Source of the DNA: KK5 sp034043675
Lineage (GTDB): Bacteria > Pseudomonadota > Gammaproteobacteria > Burkholderiales > Burkholderiaceae_C
Assembly: GCF_034043675.1 (NCBI RefSeq)
Contig: NZ_JAXCLA010000004.1
Location: forward strand, 310,001-374,000
DNA length: 64,000 nucleotides
Direction of reading: 5' to 3'
Positions within the stretch are counted from its first letter, which is position 1. The number at the start of each line of letters is the position of its first letter. The position numbers were made by a program, and so were the translations under genes. The notes under the pieces are model-generated. The model was not told the DNA's origin and did no database searches. It saw only the letters and a program-made list of their open reading frames with translations. This document shows positions 23,872 to 32,593 of this stretch, piece after piece.

Positions 23872-24642
23872 ATGAGCCACGCAAGCCTCGTCGTCGACAA
23901 CCTGCACAAGCGCTACGGCGAGCGCGAGGTGCTCAAGGGCGTGTCGCTGACCGCGCAACCCGGCGACGTGATCACGCTGATCGGCTCGAGCGGCTCCGGC
24001 AAGAGCACCTTCCTGCGCTGCCTGAATCTGCTGGAGCAGCCGCACGAGGGTTCGCTCTCGCTCGGCAGCGAGACACTGAAGCTGGCCCGCGACCGCGACG
24101 GCAGCCTGAAGGCGGCCGATGCGAAGCAGTTGCAGCACTGGCGCGCGCGCCTGGCCTTCGTGTTCCAGAACTTCAACCTCTGGGCCCACCGCACCGTGAT
24201 CGAGAACGTCACCGAGGCGCCGATCCACGTGCTGGGCGTGCCCAAGGCCGAGGCCATCGCCAAGGCCGAGGCGCTGCTAGCGCGCGTCGGCGTATCGCAC
24301 CGCAAGGACGTCTACCCCGCCCAGCTCTCTGGCGGCGAACAGCAGCGCGTCGCGATCGCCCGCGCGCTGGCCGTGGAACCGGAAGTGATGCTGTTCGATG
24401 AGCCCACCTCCGCGCTGGACCCGGAGCTGGTCGGCGAAGTGCTGAAGGTGATGCGCGACCTCGCCGCCGAAGGCCGCACGATGATCGTCGTCACCCACGA
24501 AATGGGCTTCGCCCGTGAGGTCTCCAACCACACGCTGTTCCTGCATCAGGGCGTGGTCGAGGAAGCCGGCGATCCGAAGGAAGTGCTGGTGCGCCCGCAG
24601 AGCGCGCGGTTGCAGCAGTTCCTGAGCGGTGGCTTGAAGTAG
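23872..24642 (+). CDS. Polar amino-acid ABC transporter ATP-binding protein, HisP/AotP type
   Basis: This 256-residue ATPase drives the importer encoded upstream. It has Walker A GSSGSGKST, Q-loop FVFQNFNLWAHRTVIENVTE, signature LSGGEQQRVAIARALA, Walker B VMLFDEPTSALDPE and H-loop VVTHEMGFAREVSNH. NLWAHRTVIENVTEAP is specific to the His/Arg/Orn subgroup. It is the last gene of the operon and is convergent with the flavin-reductase-like gene (16 bp apart). A small dyad CGCCGC-TAAA-GCGGCG (24654-24669) sits in the gap but lacks a T-run. Confidence 0.93.
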   Translation: MSHASLVVDNLHKRYGEREVLKGVSLTAQPGDVITLIGSSGSGKSTFLRCLNLLEQPHEGSLSLGSETLKLARDRDGSLKAADAKQLQHWRARLAFVFQNFNLWAHRTVIENVTEAPIHVLGVPKAEAIAKAEALLARVGVSHRKDVYPAQLSGGEQQRVAIARALAVEPEVMLFDEPTSALDPELVGEVLKVMRDLAAEGRTMIVVTHEMGFAREVSNHTLFLHQGVVEEAGDPKEVLVRPQSARLQQFLSGGLK

Positions 24643-24658
24643 TCGACGGCGTCCGCCG

Positions 24659-25603
24659 CTAAAGCGGCGCGAGCACGTCGCAGCCGTGGCGATGACGCCG
24701 CAGCCACTCCACATACATTCCGCTGACGTGGGCGAGCTGTTGCTCGGCCCGGCCGGTCTCGTGCACGACGCGGCAATGGAACAGCACGTGCGAGCCGATG
24801 CGCTCGACCTGCTCGACGGAAAGCTCGCGGACGAGCTGGGGCGGGTCCAGCGCAGGGAGCCCGAACAGCGGCGAGCGCGAGAGCTGCAGCGGCAAGCTGG
24901 CCTGATCGAGCGAAGCCTGCCGATGCTGGCGACCCAGCGCGTAGACCGCCTCCAGGCTTTGCGCGGGCGCGCTACTCATGACGATGCGTCGCGAGGCCTC
25001 CATCAGCGCCACGCTCGGACTGGTGGCGCGCAAGGCCAGCACTTGTTCACCGGAGGACAGCCGGGCCACGAGGTCCATCGGGAAGATGTTCCGCGGGTCC
25101 CCGTGACCCACGCCGACGAGAAAAACCGGTCGCGCCACGATGTAGTACGCATTTAGCGCGCGCAGGTCGGCCGCGGACATGCACAACGCATCGTGCCGGC
25201 GCGCGGCGGTGCGCGCGTTCTGCCAGGCGAGCAGGTAGCGCCACCCCAGCACTGCGGGCGGCAGGCAGCGGTTGATCGTGCGATCCACGCCGAAGAGATG
25301 CAGCGCGCCCTGCCCCAGCGGCACCGTGCCCATCGGCTTCAAGGCCAGGCGGGCCAGCGGTGTCGCCTCTTCATCGGCAACGCAAATCTCCAGCCAGAGA
25401 GAACGCTGCACAACGAAAGAGCCCGCCACACCCAGCACCAACGGCCGCAGCGAGACCAGGCAGTGATCGTCGCTGACGTCGATCGGGCCGCCGGGCAGTC
25501 CGCACAGCAGCACGCGGAGCTGCAGCTTCGACACCTCGTCGTGCACCACCGGCGCATGGCGCAGACCCTTGCCGATGCGCAGCAGGGACAGCAGTCGCCT
25601 CAC
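24659..25603 (-). CDS. Flavin-reductase-like (FMN split-barrel) protein
   Basis: This 314-residue protein starts at GTG 25603, overlapping the methyltransferase stop (GTGA). The pattern LLCGLPGGPIDVSDDHCLVS near the N-terminus and the later NIFPMDLVARLSSGEQVLAL plus RATSPSVALMEASRRIVMSS resemble the FMN-binding split-barrel fold of flavin reductases, as does the late segment HVLFHCRVVHETG. I see no confident cofactor motif, so this is a fold-level call. It is the last gene of the minus-strand run starting at iolC, after iolB and the methyltransferase. A link to inositol metabolism is not shown by sequence. Confidence 0.55.
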   Translation of the reverse strand: MRRLLSLLRIGKGLRHAPVVHDEVSKLQLRVLLCGLPGGPIDVSDDHCLVSLRPLVLGVAGSFVVQRSLWLEICVADEEATPLARLALKPMGTVPLGQGALHLFGVDRTINRCLPPAVLGWRYLLAWQNARTAARRHDALCMSAADLRALNAYYIVARPVFLVGVGHGDPRNIFPMDLVARLSSGEQVLALRATSPSVALMEASRRIVMSSAPAQSLEAVYALGRQHRQASLDQASLPLQLSRSPLFGLPALDPPQLVRELSVEQVERIGSHVLFHCRVVHETGRAEQQLAHVSGMYVEWLRRHRHGCDVLAPL

Positions 25604-26346
25604 GACCGCCTGCGGAACTGGACGAACAGGTGATTGGCGCCCAGCGATCCGAACAGCGAGCGGCCATCGGCAGTGCAAACGCTCTCGATGGCGAACGCGG
25701 GCGCCGCGGCCCGGCGCAGGCTGCCGATGAAATGGCGGTAGGTCGTCACCCGGCCTTCCATGCGGATCGCGCCCTGCCCCAGCGACCGCAAGGCGCTGCG
25801 CCACCACCAGCCGTGCCGCATGTCGCGGCCGTAGAAGGGGTTGAGGACGTTGGCGACCAGAGCGCTGCCCGGCTGCAGATGGACGGCGAGCCGCTGCAGC
25901 AAGGGGCCGGGATCCTGCACGTGGTTCAGGACGGCGAAGTTGGCCGCGATGGCCGCCACCGGGTCGCCAGCACCGAGCGCGCGCTCCATGGCCTCCAATG
26001 GCCCGGCCGCGGTCGTGATGCGGCCGGCGGCGATCTCGCCGCTGCAGCGCTCCCGCAGCACGGCCATCATGCCGGGCGAGAGGTCATAGGCATGGACCCG
26101 GTGCCCACGCGCCGCGTACCAGGCCGCGTCGATCCCGGTGCCGCAACCGAAATCCAGGATCGAAGCGCCGGGGCCAGCCGCGGCGGCGACACGCTGGCAG
26201 AACGCCTCGCGCAGCCTCAGGTTGTCGACATCCGTCCGCCCGTCCACCTGCGCGTCGTAGCCCGGCGCGACGGCATCGTAGAAGCGCGCTGTGGCGTCAG
26301 GCGCCGCTGCGGCCGGGTCAAGCCATTCATTCGAGGTCGGGGGCAT
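25600..26346 (-). CDS. Class I SAM-dependent methyltransferase
   Basis: This 248-residue methyltransferase has motif I ILDFGCGTGIDAAWYAARGH (about 60-80) and post-I acidic residue VHAYDLSPGMM. It also has AIAANFAVLNHVQDPGPLLQ (motif II/III) and then NVLNPFYGRDM. The class is type 11/25, which methylates small molecules or lipids. The substrate is unknown. It is 48 bp downstream of iolB on the same strand and overlaps the flavin-reductase-like gene by 4 bp. Position suggests read-through from the iol operon, but it could also have its own promoter in the 48-bp gap. Confidence 0.85.
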   Translation of the reverse strand: MPPTSNEWLDPAAAAPDATARFYDAVAPGYDAQVDGRTDVDNLRLREAFCQRVAAAAGPGASILDFGCGTGIDAAWYAARGHRVHAYDLSPGMMAVLRERCSGEIAAGRITTAAGPLEAMERALGAGDPVAAIAANFAVLNHVQDPGPLLQRLAVHLQPGSALVANVLNPFYGRDMRHGWWWRSALRSLGQGAIRMEGRVTTYRHFIGSLRRAAAPAFAIESVCTADGRSLFGSLGANHLFVQFRRRS

Positions 26347-26394
26347 GCCGGTAGGTTCCGCCCGGCACGCGCAGGGTTCAAACGCTGCGCTCGT

Positions 26395-27204
26395 CTACTT
26401 CTTCGCCAGCATCCACTCATGCGCCGGGTCGTTCTTGAAGACCCAGAAGCGATGAGGCCCGGCCATCACGTTCAGGTAGTACAGCTCGTAGCCGTGCGGG
26501 GCGACGACCGGGTGGTAGCCACGGGGCACCATCACGACGTCGTGGTCCTCGACGGCGCAGGCCTCGTCGAGGCTGCGGTCATCGGTGTAGACGCGCTGGA
26601 AGGCGAAGCCCTGGGGCGGGTTCAGCCGGTGGTAGTAGGTTTCTTCGAGCTGGGTCTCGACCGGCGGCTGCTCGACGTCGTGCTTGTGCGGCGGGTAGCT
26701 GGACGAGTGGCTGGCCGGGGTCAGCACTTCGACAACCAGCAGGTGCGCCGCGGTCGGGTCGTCGTGTGGCAGGACGTCGCACACGTAGCGAGTGTTGGTG
26801 CCGGCGCCGCGGACGCTGCGCTTCATTGCCGTGGAATCCAGCACCTTGACCGGCCGGTCGGCGCCATCACTGGGCGCCGTGCACAGCGCCACCTCGGCAT
26901 TGCCGCGCGCCTGGATGCTCAGCGTCTTGCCGGCACCGACGTAGACCGCCGCCGGCGAGACGGGTTCGAACACGCTGGCACGGGCGCCGAGGCCCGCGTG
27001 GCGCGTTCCGTCGATGGTGACGTCCACCGTGCCGGTCAGCACGACCAGGCACAGCTCGCGCGAGCCCGTCTGCACGGTCTCGCTCTCGCCTTCGGCGAGG
27101 CGAAGCGCGCGGAAGCCCACGTGCGTCCAGCCGGCGCGCTCGGGCGTGACGTCGACGATCTCGCGGCCGGTCTTCGCGGCCTTGGCCAGCAGCGGGCTCA
27201 CCAT
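26395..27204 (-). CDS. iolB: 5-deoxy-glucuronate isomerase
   Basis: IolB isomerises 5-deoxy-D-glucuronate to 2-deoxy-5-keto-D-gluconate in myo-inositol breakdown. The 269-residue bicupin shows ESETVQTGSRELCLVVLTGT in the N-terminal cupin. The C-terminal cupin has YPPHKHDVEQPP, with metal-binding histidines, and LEETYYHRLNPPQGFAFQRV. The end is DVVMVPRGYHPVVAPHGYEL then NVMAGPHRFW. ATG 27204 is 2 bp after the iolE stop. Length matches the family (about 270). Confidence 0.95.
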   Translation of the reverse strand: MVSPLLAKAAKTGREIVDVTPERAGWTHVGFRALRLAEGESETVQTGSRELCLVVLTGTVDVTIDGTRHAGLGARASVFEPVSPAAVYVGAGKTLSIQARGNAEVALCTAPSDGADRPVKVLDSTAMKRSVRGAGTNTRYVCDVLPHDDPTAAHLLVVEVLTPASHSSSYPPHKHDVEQPPVETQLEETYYHRLNPPQGFAFQRVYTDDRSLDEACAVEDHDVVMVPRGYHPVVAPHGYELYYLNVMAGPHRFWVFKNDPAHEWMLAKK

Positions 27205-27206
27205 GT

Positions 27207-28142
27207 TCAGGCTCCCTTGTTGATCTGGTCGACGATGCCGCGCAAGGTCTCGTAGCCCTTCTTGCCGTAGGCATAGCTGGGCGCCACGGCAGGATCCTGC
27301 TCGGCCTCGACGACCAGCCAGCCTTCGTAGCCGCCCGCCTTCAAGGTGCGCAGCATGCCGCCGAAATCGATGGCGCCGTCGCCCGGCACGGTGAAGGCGC
27401 CGTTCAGCACGCTGGTCAGGAAGCTCCAGCCATCGTTTCGAGCCTGCGCGATCACGGCCGGCCGCACGTCCTTGCAATGCACGTGGACAACGCGCGACAG
27501 GTGCTTCTTCAGCGGCACCAGCGGATCGCCGGCGCCGCCGAAGAAGGCATGGCCGGTGTCGAACAGCAGGCCCACGTGCTTCGGATCGGTCAGCGCCATC
27601 AGCCGGTCCACTTCCTCCGGCGATTCGACGTAGGCGCCCATGTGGTGGTGGTAGGCCAGCGTAATGCCGTACTGCTTCTGGATGTGCTCGCCAAAGGCGT
27701 TCAACCGCTGCGCATAACCCTGCCATTCAGCGTCATTCGCGAAGCGCGGGCGGCGGCCGACCGGCGTGTTGATCTGGCCCTGCACGGTGCCGGCGCATTC
27801 GCCGTAGACGACGACCTTGGCGCCGTTGTAGGCCAGCTTCTCCATGTGGGCGACGCAGTTGGCCATCTCGACATCGAGCAGTTGCCCGTTGCTCATGCCT
27901 TCCGGCAGTTCGGCCAGCATGCCGGAATACCAGCCGGACACGCAGGCGATGCCGAACTCGTCGAGCTTGGCCTTCAGCGCCGGGCCGGTCTTGGGGAACT
28001 TGTTGCCGAGCTCGAAGCCCTCGTAGCCGATCTCCGCGCCCTCGCGCAGCGCGGTGTCCAGCGGCGTGTCGCCGCCCAGCTCGGGCAGGTCGTCGTTCAT
28101 CCAGCCGATGGGGTTGATGCCGATGCGAACGTTCCAGTTCAT
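27207..28142 (-). CDS. iolE: Myo-inosose-2 dehydratase
   Basis: IolE dehydrates 2-keto-myo-inositol (scyllo-inosose) to 3D-trihydroxycyclohexane-1,2-dione. It is a 311-residue TIM-barrel of the xylose isomerase/AP endonuclease fold. Family signatures: RIGINPIGWMNDDLPELGGD at the N-terminus, GYEGFELGNKFP, TLAYHHHMGAYVESPEEVDR with metal-site histidines, and GLLFDTGHAFFGG then VVHVHCKDVR. It is 16 bp downstream of iolD and 2 bp upstream of iolB. Confidence 0.96.
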   Translation of the reverse strand: MNWNVRIGINPIGWMNDDLPELGGDTPLDTALREGAEIGYEGFELGNKFPKTGPALKAKLDEFGIACVSGWYSGMLAELPEGMSNGQLLDVEMANCVAHMEKLAYNGAKVVVYGECAGTVQGQINTPVGRRPRFANDAEWQGYAQRLNAFGEHIQKQYGITLAYHHHMGAYVESPEEVDRLMALTDPKHVGLLFDTGHAFFGGAGDPLVPLKKHLSRVVHVHCKDVRPAVIAQARNDGWSFLTSVLNGAFTVPGDGAIDFGGMLRTLKAGGYEGWLVVEAEQDPAVAPSYAYGKKGYETLRGIVDQINKGA

Positions 28143-28158
28143 GTCTTTGTCTCTCGCT

Positions 28159-30021
28159 TCAGATGCGTTGCTGCAGCTTGCCTTGCTGCCATTGTTCGTG
28201 GGCCGCCTGGACCTCGGGCCGGGTGGATACTTCGGGCACGCCGACCTCCCACCAGCAGCCGCCCTCGGTCGTGCGCTTGTGAGTGGTGTCGATGACGAGC
28301 ACCTGCGTGCGCGTGGCCTTGCGGGCGCGTGTCATCTCGCTCTTCAGTTCGCCGAGGCTCTTCACGTGGACCGCCTCGGCGCCCATCGCGCGGGCGTGAG
28401 CGGCGAAGTCGATGGGCACGTGGACGCCGCCCTCGGCCACGCTGGTCTCCAGCATGTTGTTGTACTGAGCCGAGCCGGTGGCACCCTGCAGCCGCTCGAT
28501 GCAGCCATAGCCCTGGTTGTCGAGCACGACGACGATCAGCTTCGTGCCCAGCAGCAGCGAGGTCGAGATCTCCGAATTCATCATCATGTAGGAGCCGTCG
28601 CCGACGAAGACGATCACCTCTCGCTCCGGCTGCGCCAGCTTGATGCCGACGCCGCCGGCGATCTCGTAGCCCATGCAGGAGTAGCCGTACTCGACGTGAT
28701 AGCCGCCGGGCGCCGAGGCACGCCACAGCTTGTGCAGCTCGGCCGGCAAGGTGCCGGCGGCGCAGACGGCGATGTCCTTCGCCGCGCTGTCCGCCGCGGA
28801 ATCGCGCACCGCGCCGATCACCTCGCCGTCATAGGGCCGCGCACCGGCAGCAACCGTCGCCGTCGTGATCTCAGTGACCCGTGCATTCCATCCGGCCGCA
28901 ACTTTCCTGGAGCGCTCGGTCCAGGCTGCGTCGGCATGCCAGCCGGCCGCCGCAGCGCCGAGCTGCTGCAGGCCCAGTCGCGCATCGCTGACGAGGCCGG
29001 TGGCGCGGCCCTTGATCGTGTCAAAGGGCTGAACATTGATGCACAGCAGCGCCGCCTGCGGGAACAGCGCGTTGGAGCCGGTCGTGAAGTCCTGCAGCCG
29101 CGTGCCGACGGCGATCACCAGGTCTGCTTCGCGCGCCAGCTCGTTCGCGGCGGGGCCGCCGTCGACACCGATCGCGCCGGCGTTCAGCGGATGGTCCCAG
29201 GCCAGGCTGCTCTTGCCGCCGTGCGATTCGGCCACCGGGATGCCGTGCGCCTCGGCAAAGGCGCGCAGCGCCTCGCTCGCGTGGCTGTACAGCACACCGC
29301 CGCCGGCCACCAGCAGCGGCCGCCTGGCGGTGCGCAGCAGCGCCGCGGCGCGGGCCAGTTCGCCGGCATCGGGCGCCAGGCGGCGGAAGCGGATCACATC
29401 CGGCTGCAGGAAGTCTTCCGGGCAGTCGAAGGCTTCGGCCTGCACGTCCTGCGGCAGCGCGAGGCAGACGGGGCCGCACAGCGCGGCATCGGTCATCACC
29501 TGGATCGCGCGCGGCAGCGCGGTCAGGATCTGCTCGGGCCGCGAGATGCGGTCGAAGTAGCGCACCAGCGGGCGGAACGCGTCATTGGCATTCATGTCGC
29601 CCTGGCCGAAGTTCTCGATCTGCTGCAGCACCGGATCCGGCGCGCGGCTGATGAAAGTGTCGGAGGGCAGCAGCAGTACCGGCAGCCGGTCGACGTGGGC
29701 CACGGCCGCCGCGGTCAGCAGGTTCGTAGCACCGGGGCCGATCGAGCTGGTCACGGCCATCACGCGCTCGCGCATCTGCGCCTTGGCGTAGGCGACGGCG
29801 GCGTGGGCCATGCCCTGCTCGTTGTGCGCGCGATAGGTCGGCAGGCGCGAGCGCTCGGCCCACAGCGCCTCGCCGAGGCCGGCCACATTGCCGTGGCCGA
29901 AGATCGCGAACACGCCGGCGCAGTAGGGCTCGATCGATCCCGCGGCCGTTTCCACCTGCTGCGCAGCCAGCCGGCGCACCAGCGCCTGGGCCATCGTCAG
30001 GCGTTGGGTTTTCCTCGTCAT
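28159..30021 (-). CDS. iolD: 3D-(3,5/4)-trihydroxycyclohexane-1,2-dione acylhydrolase (decyclizing)
   Basis: IolD is the thiamine-diphosphate enzyme that opens the inositol ring, giving 5-deoxy-glucuronate. The protein has 620 residues. The N-terminal pyrimidine-binding domain has GVFAIFGHGNVAGLGEALW and the catalytic-Glu region YRAHNEQGMAHAAVAYAKA. The central domain carries GVDGGPAANELAREADLVIA. The C-terminal ThDP motif is VFVGDGSYMMMNSEISTS followed by VLDNQGYGCIERLQ. ATG 30021 overlaps the iolC stop as ATGA, so the two are coupled. Confidence 0.96.
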   Translation of the reverse strand: MTRKTQRLTMAQALVRRLAAQQVETAAGSIEPYCAGVFAIFGHGNVAGLGEALWAERSRLPTYRAHNEQGMAHAAVAYAKAQMRERVMAVTSSIGPGATNLLTAAAVAHVDRLPVLLLPSDTFISRAPDPVLQQIENFGQGDMNANDAFRPLVRYFDRISRPEQILTALPRAIQVMTDAALCGPVCLALPQDVQAEAFDCPEDFLQPDVIRFRRLAPDAGELARAAALLRTARRPLLVAGGGVLYSHASEALRAFAEAHGIPVAESHGGKSSLAWDHPLNAGAIGVDGGPAANELAREADLVIAVGTRLQDFTTGSNALFPQAALLCINVQPFDTIKGRATGLVSDARLGLQQLGAAAAGWHADAAWTERSRKVAAGWNARVTEITTATVAAGARPYDGEVIGAVRDSAADSAAKDIAVCAAGTLPAELHKLWRASAPGGYHVEYGYSCMGYEIAGGVGIKLAQPEREVIVFVGDGSYMMMNSEISTSLLLGTKLIVVVLDNQGYGCIERLQGATGSAQYNNMLETSVAEGGVHVPIDFAAHARAMGAEAVHVKSLGELKSEMTRARKATRTQVLVIDTTHKRTTEGGCWWEVGVPEVSTRPEVQAAHEQWQQGKLQQRI

Positions 30022-31985
30022 GCCACCCTCCGTTCCAGATCCATTTTTCCGTGCCGCGATTGCCAGGCTTCCACCAGCGTCGCGTAGTTGCGCGCCACCG
30101 CCTCGACCAGTTCGCCATCGTCGATCAGGCCCTTGAACCAGCGCAGCGAGGCATCGCCCCACAGCGAGCGGCCGACCATGAAGCCCTTGACCACCGGGTT
30201 CGTCGCCTGGCTGAAGCTCTCCACCAGGTACTCCAGCGGCTGGTTCAGGCCGAGGATCACCGCGCCGCGGCAATGCGGGTCGCGATCCTGCAGCAGCTGC
30301 GCGAGCGCCACCCAGCCCTCCGGCAGCATCGGCGGGATCTTCCACCACTCGGGCTTCAGGCCCAGGTTGTAGAAGCGCGTGATCGCGCGCAGCACCGCTT
30401 CGTCTTCGCCGCCCACGGGCGTCATCGCGCGCGGCGGTATCACTTCGAGCAGCAGTTCGTTGCCGCTCTCGCGCGTGGCTTCCCACAGCTCCAGCAGCGA
30501 CTGCTCCTGGGCCAGGCGCAGGTCCACCGCATCGTCCGGGCTGTAGTGCACCAGGCACTTGACGACCTGCTCGGTCGGCCAGTGAATCAGCGCGCTGCCG
30601 ATCGAGCGGACGCCGTCGAATTGCAACGGCCGCGAGCCGGGCAGCTCGACCGGCCGGCCCACCCACCAGCCGCGGCCGGTGGCATTGGCCAGCGCCGCAC
30701 TGCCGTAGTCGCCACCGTCGATCAGTACGCCGGTATGGCCTTGCAAGCCGTGGCTCCGCTCCACCTGCTCGGCGGCGCGCACCAGCAGGCTTTTCAGCTT
30801 CGGGATGCGGGCCTCGTCGGCACGGGCTTCGCGCGCCATGTCGTAGAACTGGCTGCGGTGGTCGAAGGCCATCACGCACAGCTCGTTCCAGTCCGGCCGC
30901 GGCACGGTGACGCGGTGCAGATGGGCGAGTTGCTCGTCGGCATCGACCTTCGGGTTGCGGCTGCCGCCGAACCAGTGCGCCAGCTCGGCCGGCGTGGGCA
31001 TGGCGGCGGAGCAGGCATGGCGCGAGACGACGATGGCGCCGCAGGCGTTCGCGATCTTGGTCGACTCGGTCCAGTCCTTGCCCTGAAGCAGGCTCGCCAT
31101 CAGGCCGGCCAGGAAGGCGTCGCCGGCGCCGAGCACGTTCAGCACCTCGACGCGTTCGCCGAGGAAGGTCGGCGCATCCTCGATCGCATCGGGGATCGCG
31201 CCTTCGATCACGCAGCAGCCGAGCGCGCCGCGCTTGACGACCAAGGTCGCACTCGACACCGCACGCACCGCACGCAGGCTGCCGATCAGGTCGTTCGGCA
31301 CGCCGCCGGCGATGAAGAACTCCTCCTCGGTGCCGACCAGCAGATCGAAGGCCGGCAGCATCTCGCGCAGCTGCGCGCTGACCCGCTCATCGGGCACATA
31401 GCGGTTCTCGCCGGCGCCGCGCGAGGTCAGGCCCCACAGCACCGGTCGGTAGTCGATGTCCAAGACCGTCGTCACGCCGTGCTGGCGGGCATAGGCCAGC
31501 GCGGTGCGCGCGGCGTGGCGCGTCTTGTCGGTAGAGAGGTGCGTGCCGGTGATCGCCAGGGCACGGCAGTCGGCGATGAAGGACTCGCTGATCTGCTCGG
31601 CGTCGATCGCCATGTCCGCGCAGTTCTCGCGCACGAACAGCAGCGGGAAGGTGTCGCGATCCTTCAGGCCCAGCACCACCATCGCGGTGAGCCGCTCGGG
31701 GTCGACCTGGAGCTGGCTGACGTCGCAGCCCTCGCGCTGCAGCGTCTCGGTGAGGAAGCGGCCCATCTGCTCGTTGCCGACGCGCGAAAGCATCGCGCTC
31801 CTGAGGCCCAGCCGCGCCACGCCGAAGGCCTGGTTGGCGGAGCTACCGCCCAGATACATCGCCAGGCTGCGCGCGTCCTCGAGCCGGCTGCCGAACTGCT
31901 GGGCGTAGAAATCGACGCCGATGCGGCCGAGGCAGGCCAGGTCGATGCGCCGTCCGGCAGGGAATGAGAGAGCTGGGGCTGTCAT
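30018..31985 (-). CDS. iolC: Bifunctional 5-dehydro-2-deoxygluconokinase / DUF2090 aldolase-like fusion
   Basis: This 655-residue fusion has a PfkB kinase in its first 330 or so residues (IDLACLGRIGVDFYAQQFGS, LGGSSANQAFGVARLG, NVLGAGDAFLAGLMAS with the catalytic Asp) that phosphorylates 2-deoxy-5-keto-gluconate. A DUF2090 domain follows (from VPRPDWNELCVMAFDHRSQF to NPVVKGFMVGRSLWGDASLR), a class I aldolase-like barrel. In bacteria with this fusion the second domain is thought to replace IolJ, cleaving the phosphorylated product; no separate iolJ is in the window. I use ATG 31985; a GTG at 31997 would add four residues. It is the first gene of the iolCDEB operon, headed by a dyad at 32070-32094. 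Confidence 0.92.
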   Translation of the reverse strand: MTAPALSFPAGRRIDLACLGRIGVDFYAQQFGSRLEDARSLAMYLGGSSANQAFGVARLGLRSAMLSRVGNEQMGRFLTETLQREGCDVSQLQVDPERLTAMVVLGLKDRDTFPLLFVRENCADMAIDAEQISESFIADCRALAITGTHLSTDKTRHAARTALAYARQHGVTTVLDIDYRPVLWGLTSRGAGENRYVPDERVSAQLREMLPAFDLLVGTEEEFFIAGGVPNDLIGSLRAVRAVSSATLVVKRGALGCCVIEGAIPDAIEDAPTFLGERVEVLNVLGAGDAFLAGLMASLLQGKDWTESTKIANACGAIVVSRHACSAAMPTPAELAHWFGGSRNPKVDADEQLAHLHRVTVPRPDWNELCVMAFDHRSQFYDMAREARADEARIPKLKSLLVRAAEQVERSHGLQGHTGVLIDGGDYGSAALANATGRGWWVGRPVELPGSRPLQFDGVRSIGSALIHWPTEQVVKCLVHYSPDDAVDLRLAQEQSLLELWEATRESGNELLLEVIPPRAMTPVGGEDEAVLRAITRFYNLGLKPEWWKIPPMLPEGWVALAQLLQDRDPHCRGAVILGLNQPLEYLVESFSQATNPVVKGFMVGRSLWGDASLRWFKGLIDDGELVEAVARNYATLVEAWQSRHGKMDLERRVA

Positions 31986-32027
31986 GCGCAGGGCCACTTA
32001 TGAAGGCACCGCTGGTGCGATGCAGGC

Positions 32028-32094
32028 ACTGTAATCCAATCGGACATGATTTTCTCTTTGGGTATTCACGTAGAAAAGTTTTTCTCTTTTCTAC
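32028..32094 (-). promoter_or_regulatory. iolC operon control region: 9-bp dyad operator and weak -10
   Basis: GTAGAAAAG (32070-32078) and CTTTTCTAC (32086-32094) form a perfect 9-bp inverted repeat with a 7-nt spacer. The same half-site occurs before the RpiR/transporter genes (43902-43919) and near iolG (34691-34707). A TACAGT -10-like hexamer reads on the minus strand at 32033-32028, but no good -35 is visible. I take the dyad as the operator of the RpiR-family regulator at 42937-43815, by inference. Confidence 0.6.
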
Positions 32095-32188
32095 AGGAGG
32101 ACGGAGCGCCGGCAGATCCCTATCTTGAGGAGCCGGCTGGGCCGCGAGGGCCGGCATCCTGTGGCCTTGCGTCCCGCAGGTGCCGTCC

Positions 32189-32593
32189 ATGACTTACGAA
32201 ACCTTGCTCACCCAGGTGTTCGCCGCGATCACGATCGCGGTGCTGCTGACCCTGCTCTACATGATGGTCAAGAAGCGCACGCGCCGCGGGCGCCGCAGGA
32301 GGCGCATCCAGCGCCGCCGTGCCGCGCCGATCAACGCCTACTACTACTGCGCGCACTGCGCCACGCGCACGCTACACGGCATCCGCACGCGCGAAGCCTG
32401 GAAGGCGGGCTCGCGCCGCTTCTTCTGCGACGGCTGCAAGACGCTGCGGGAGCAGGATGCGCAGGAGACCTCGTTCGAAGCCTCCTCGCTGTGGCCGGTC
32501 AGTGAATTCGATTCGCGCCGCGCCGAGGAGCAGGACGAAGACGATCTGCTCAACCGACCTCGACCACCTGCCCCGTCCGATAGGCCTTCGTGA
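32189..32593 (+). CDS. Small membrane protein with Arg-rich stretch and zinc-ribbon cysteines, unknown
   Basis: I do not recognise this 134-residue protein. One membrane helix (about 8-27, LTQVFAAITIAVLLTLLYMM) is followed by a strongly basic run (residues 28-45, with KKRTRRGRRRRRIQRRR). Then come two CxxC pairs, CAHC (54-57) and CDGC (80-83), spaced as in a zinc ribbon. The tail is acidic. The positive-inside rule puts the ribbon in the cytoplasm, where basic and zinc segments could bind nucleic acid. It is divergent from iolC and its 3' end overlaps the convergent dehydrogenase gene by 44 bp. Start ATG 32189; GTG 32180 is an alternative. Confidence 0.6.
   Translation: MTYETLLTQVFAAITIAVLLTLLYMMVKKRTRRGRRRRRIQRRRAAPINAYYYCAHCATRTLHGIRTREAWKAGSRRFFCDGCKTLREQDAQETSFEASSLWPVSEFDSRRAEEQDEDDLLNRPRPPAPSDRPS

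Noticed and set aside
24654..24669. Small hairpin between the ABC ATPase and the flavin-reductase-like gene as a terminator
   Set aside because: The stem is 6 bp with a 4-nt loop and no T-run, and it includes the stop codon of the flavin-reductase-like gene. Support is too weak.
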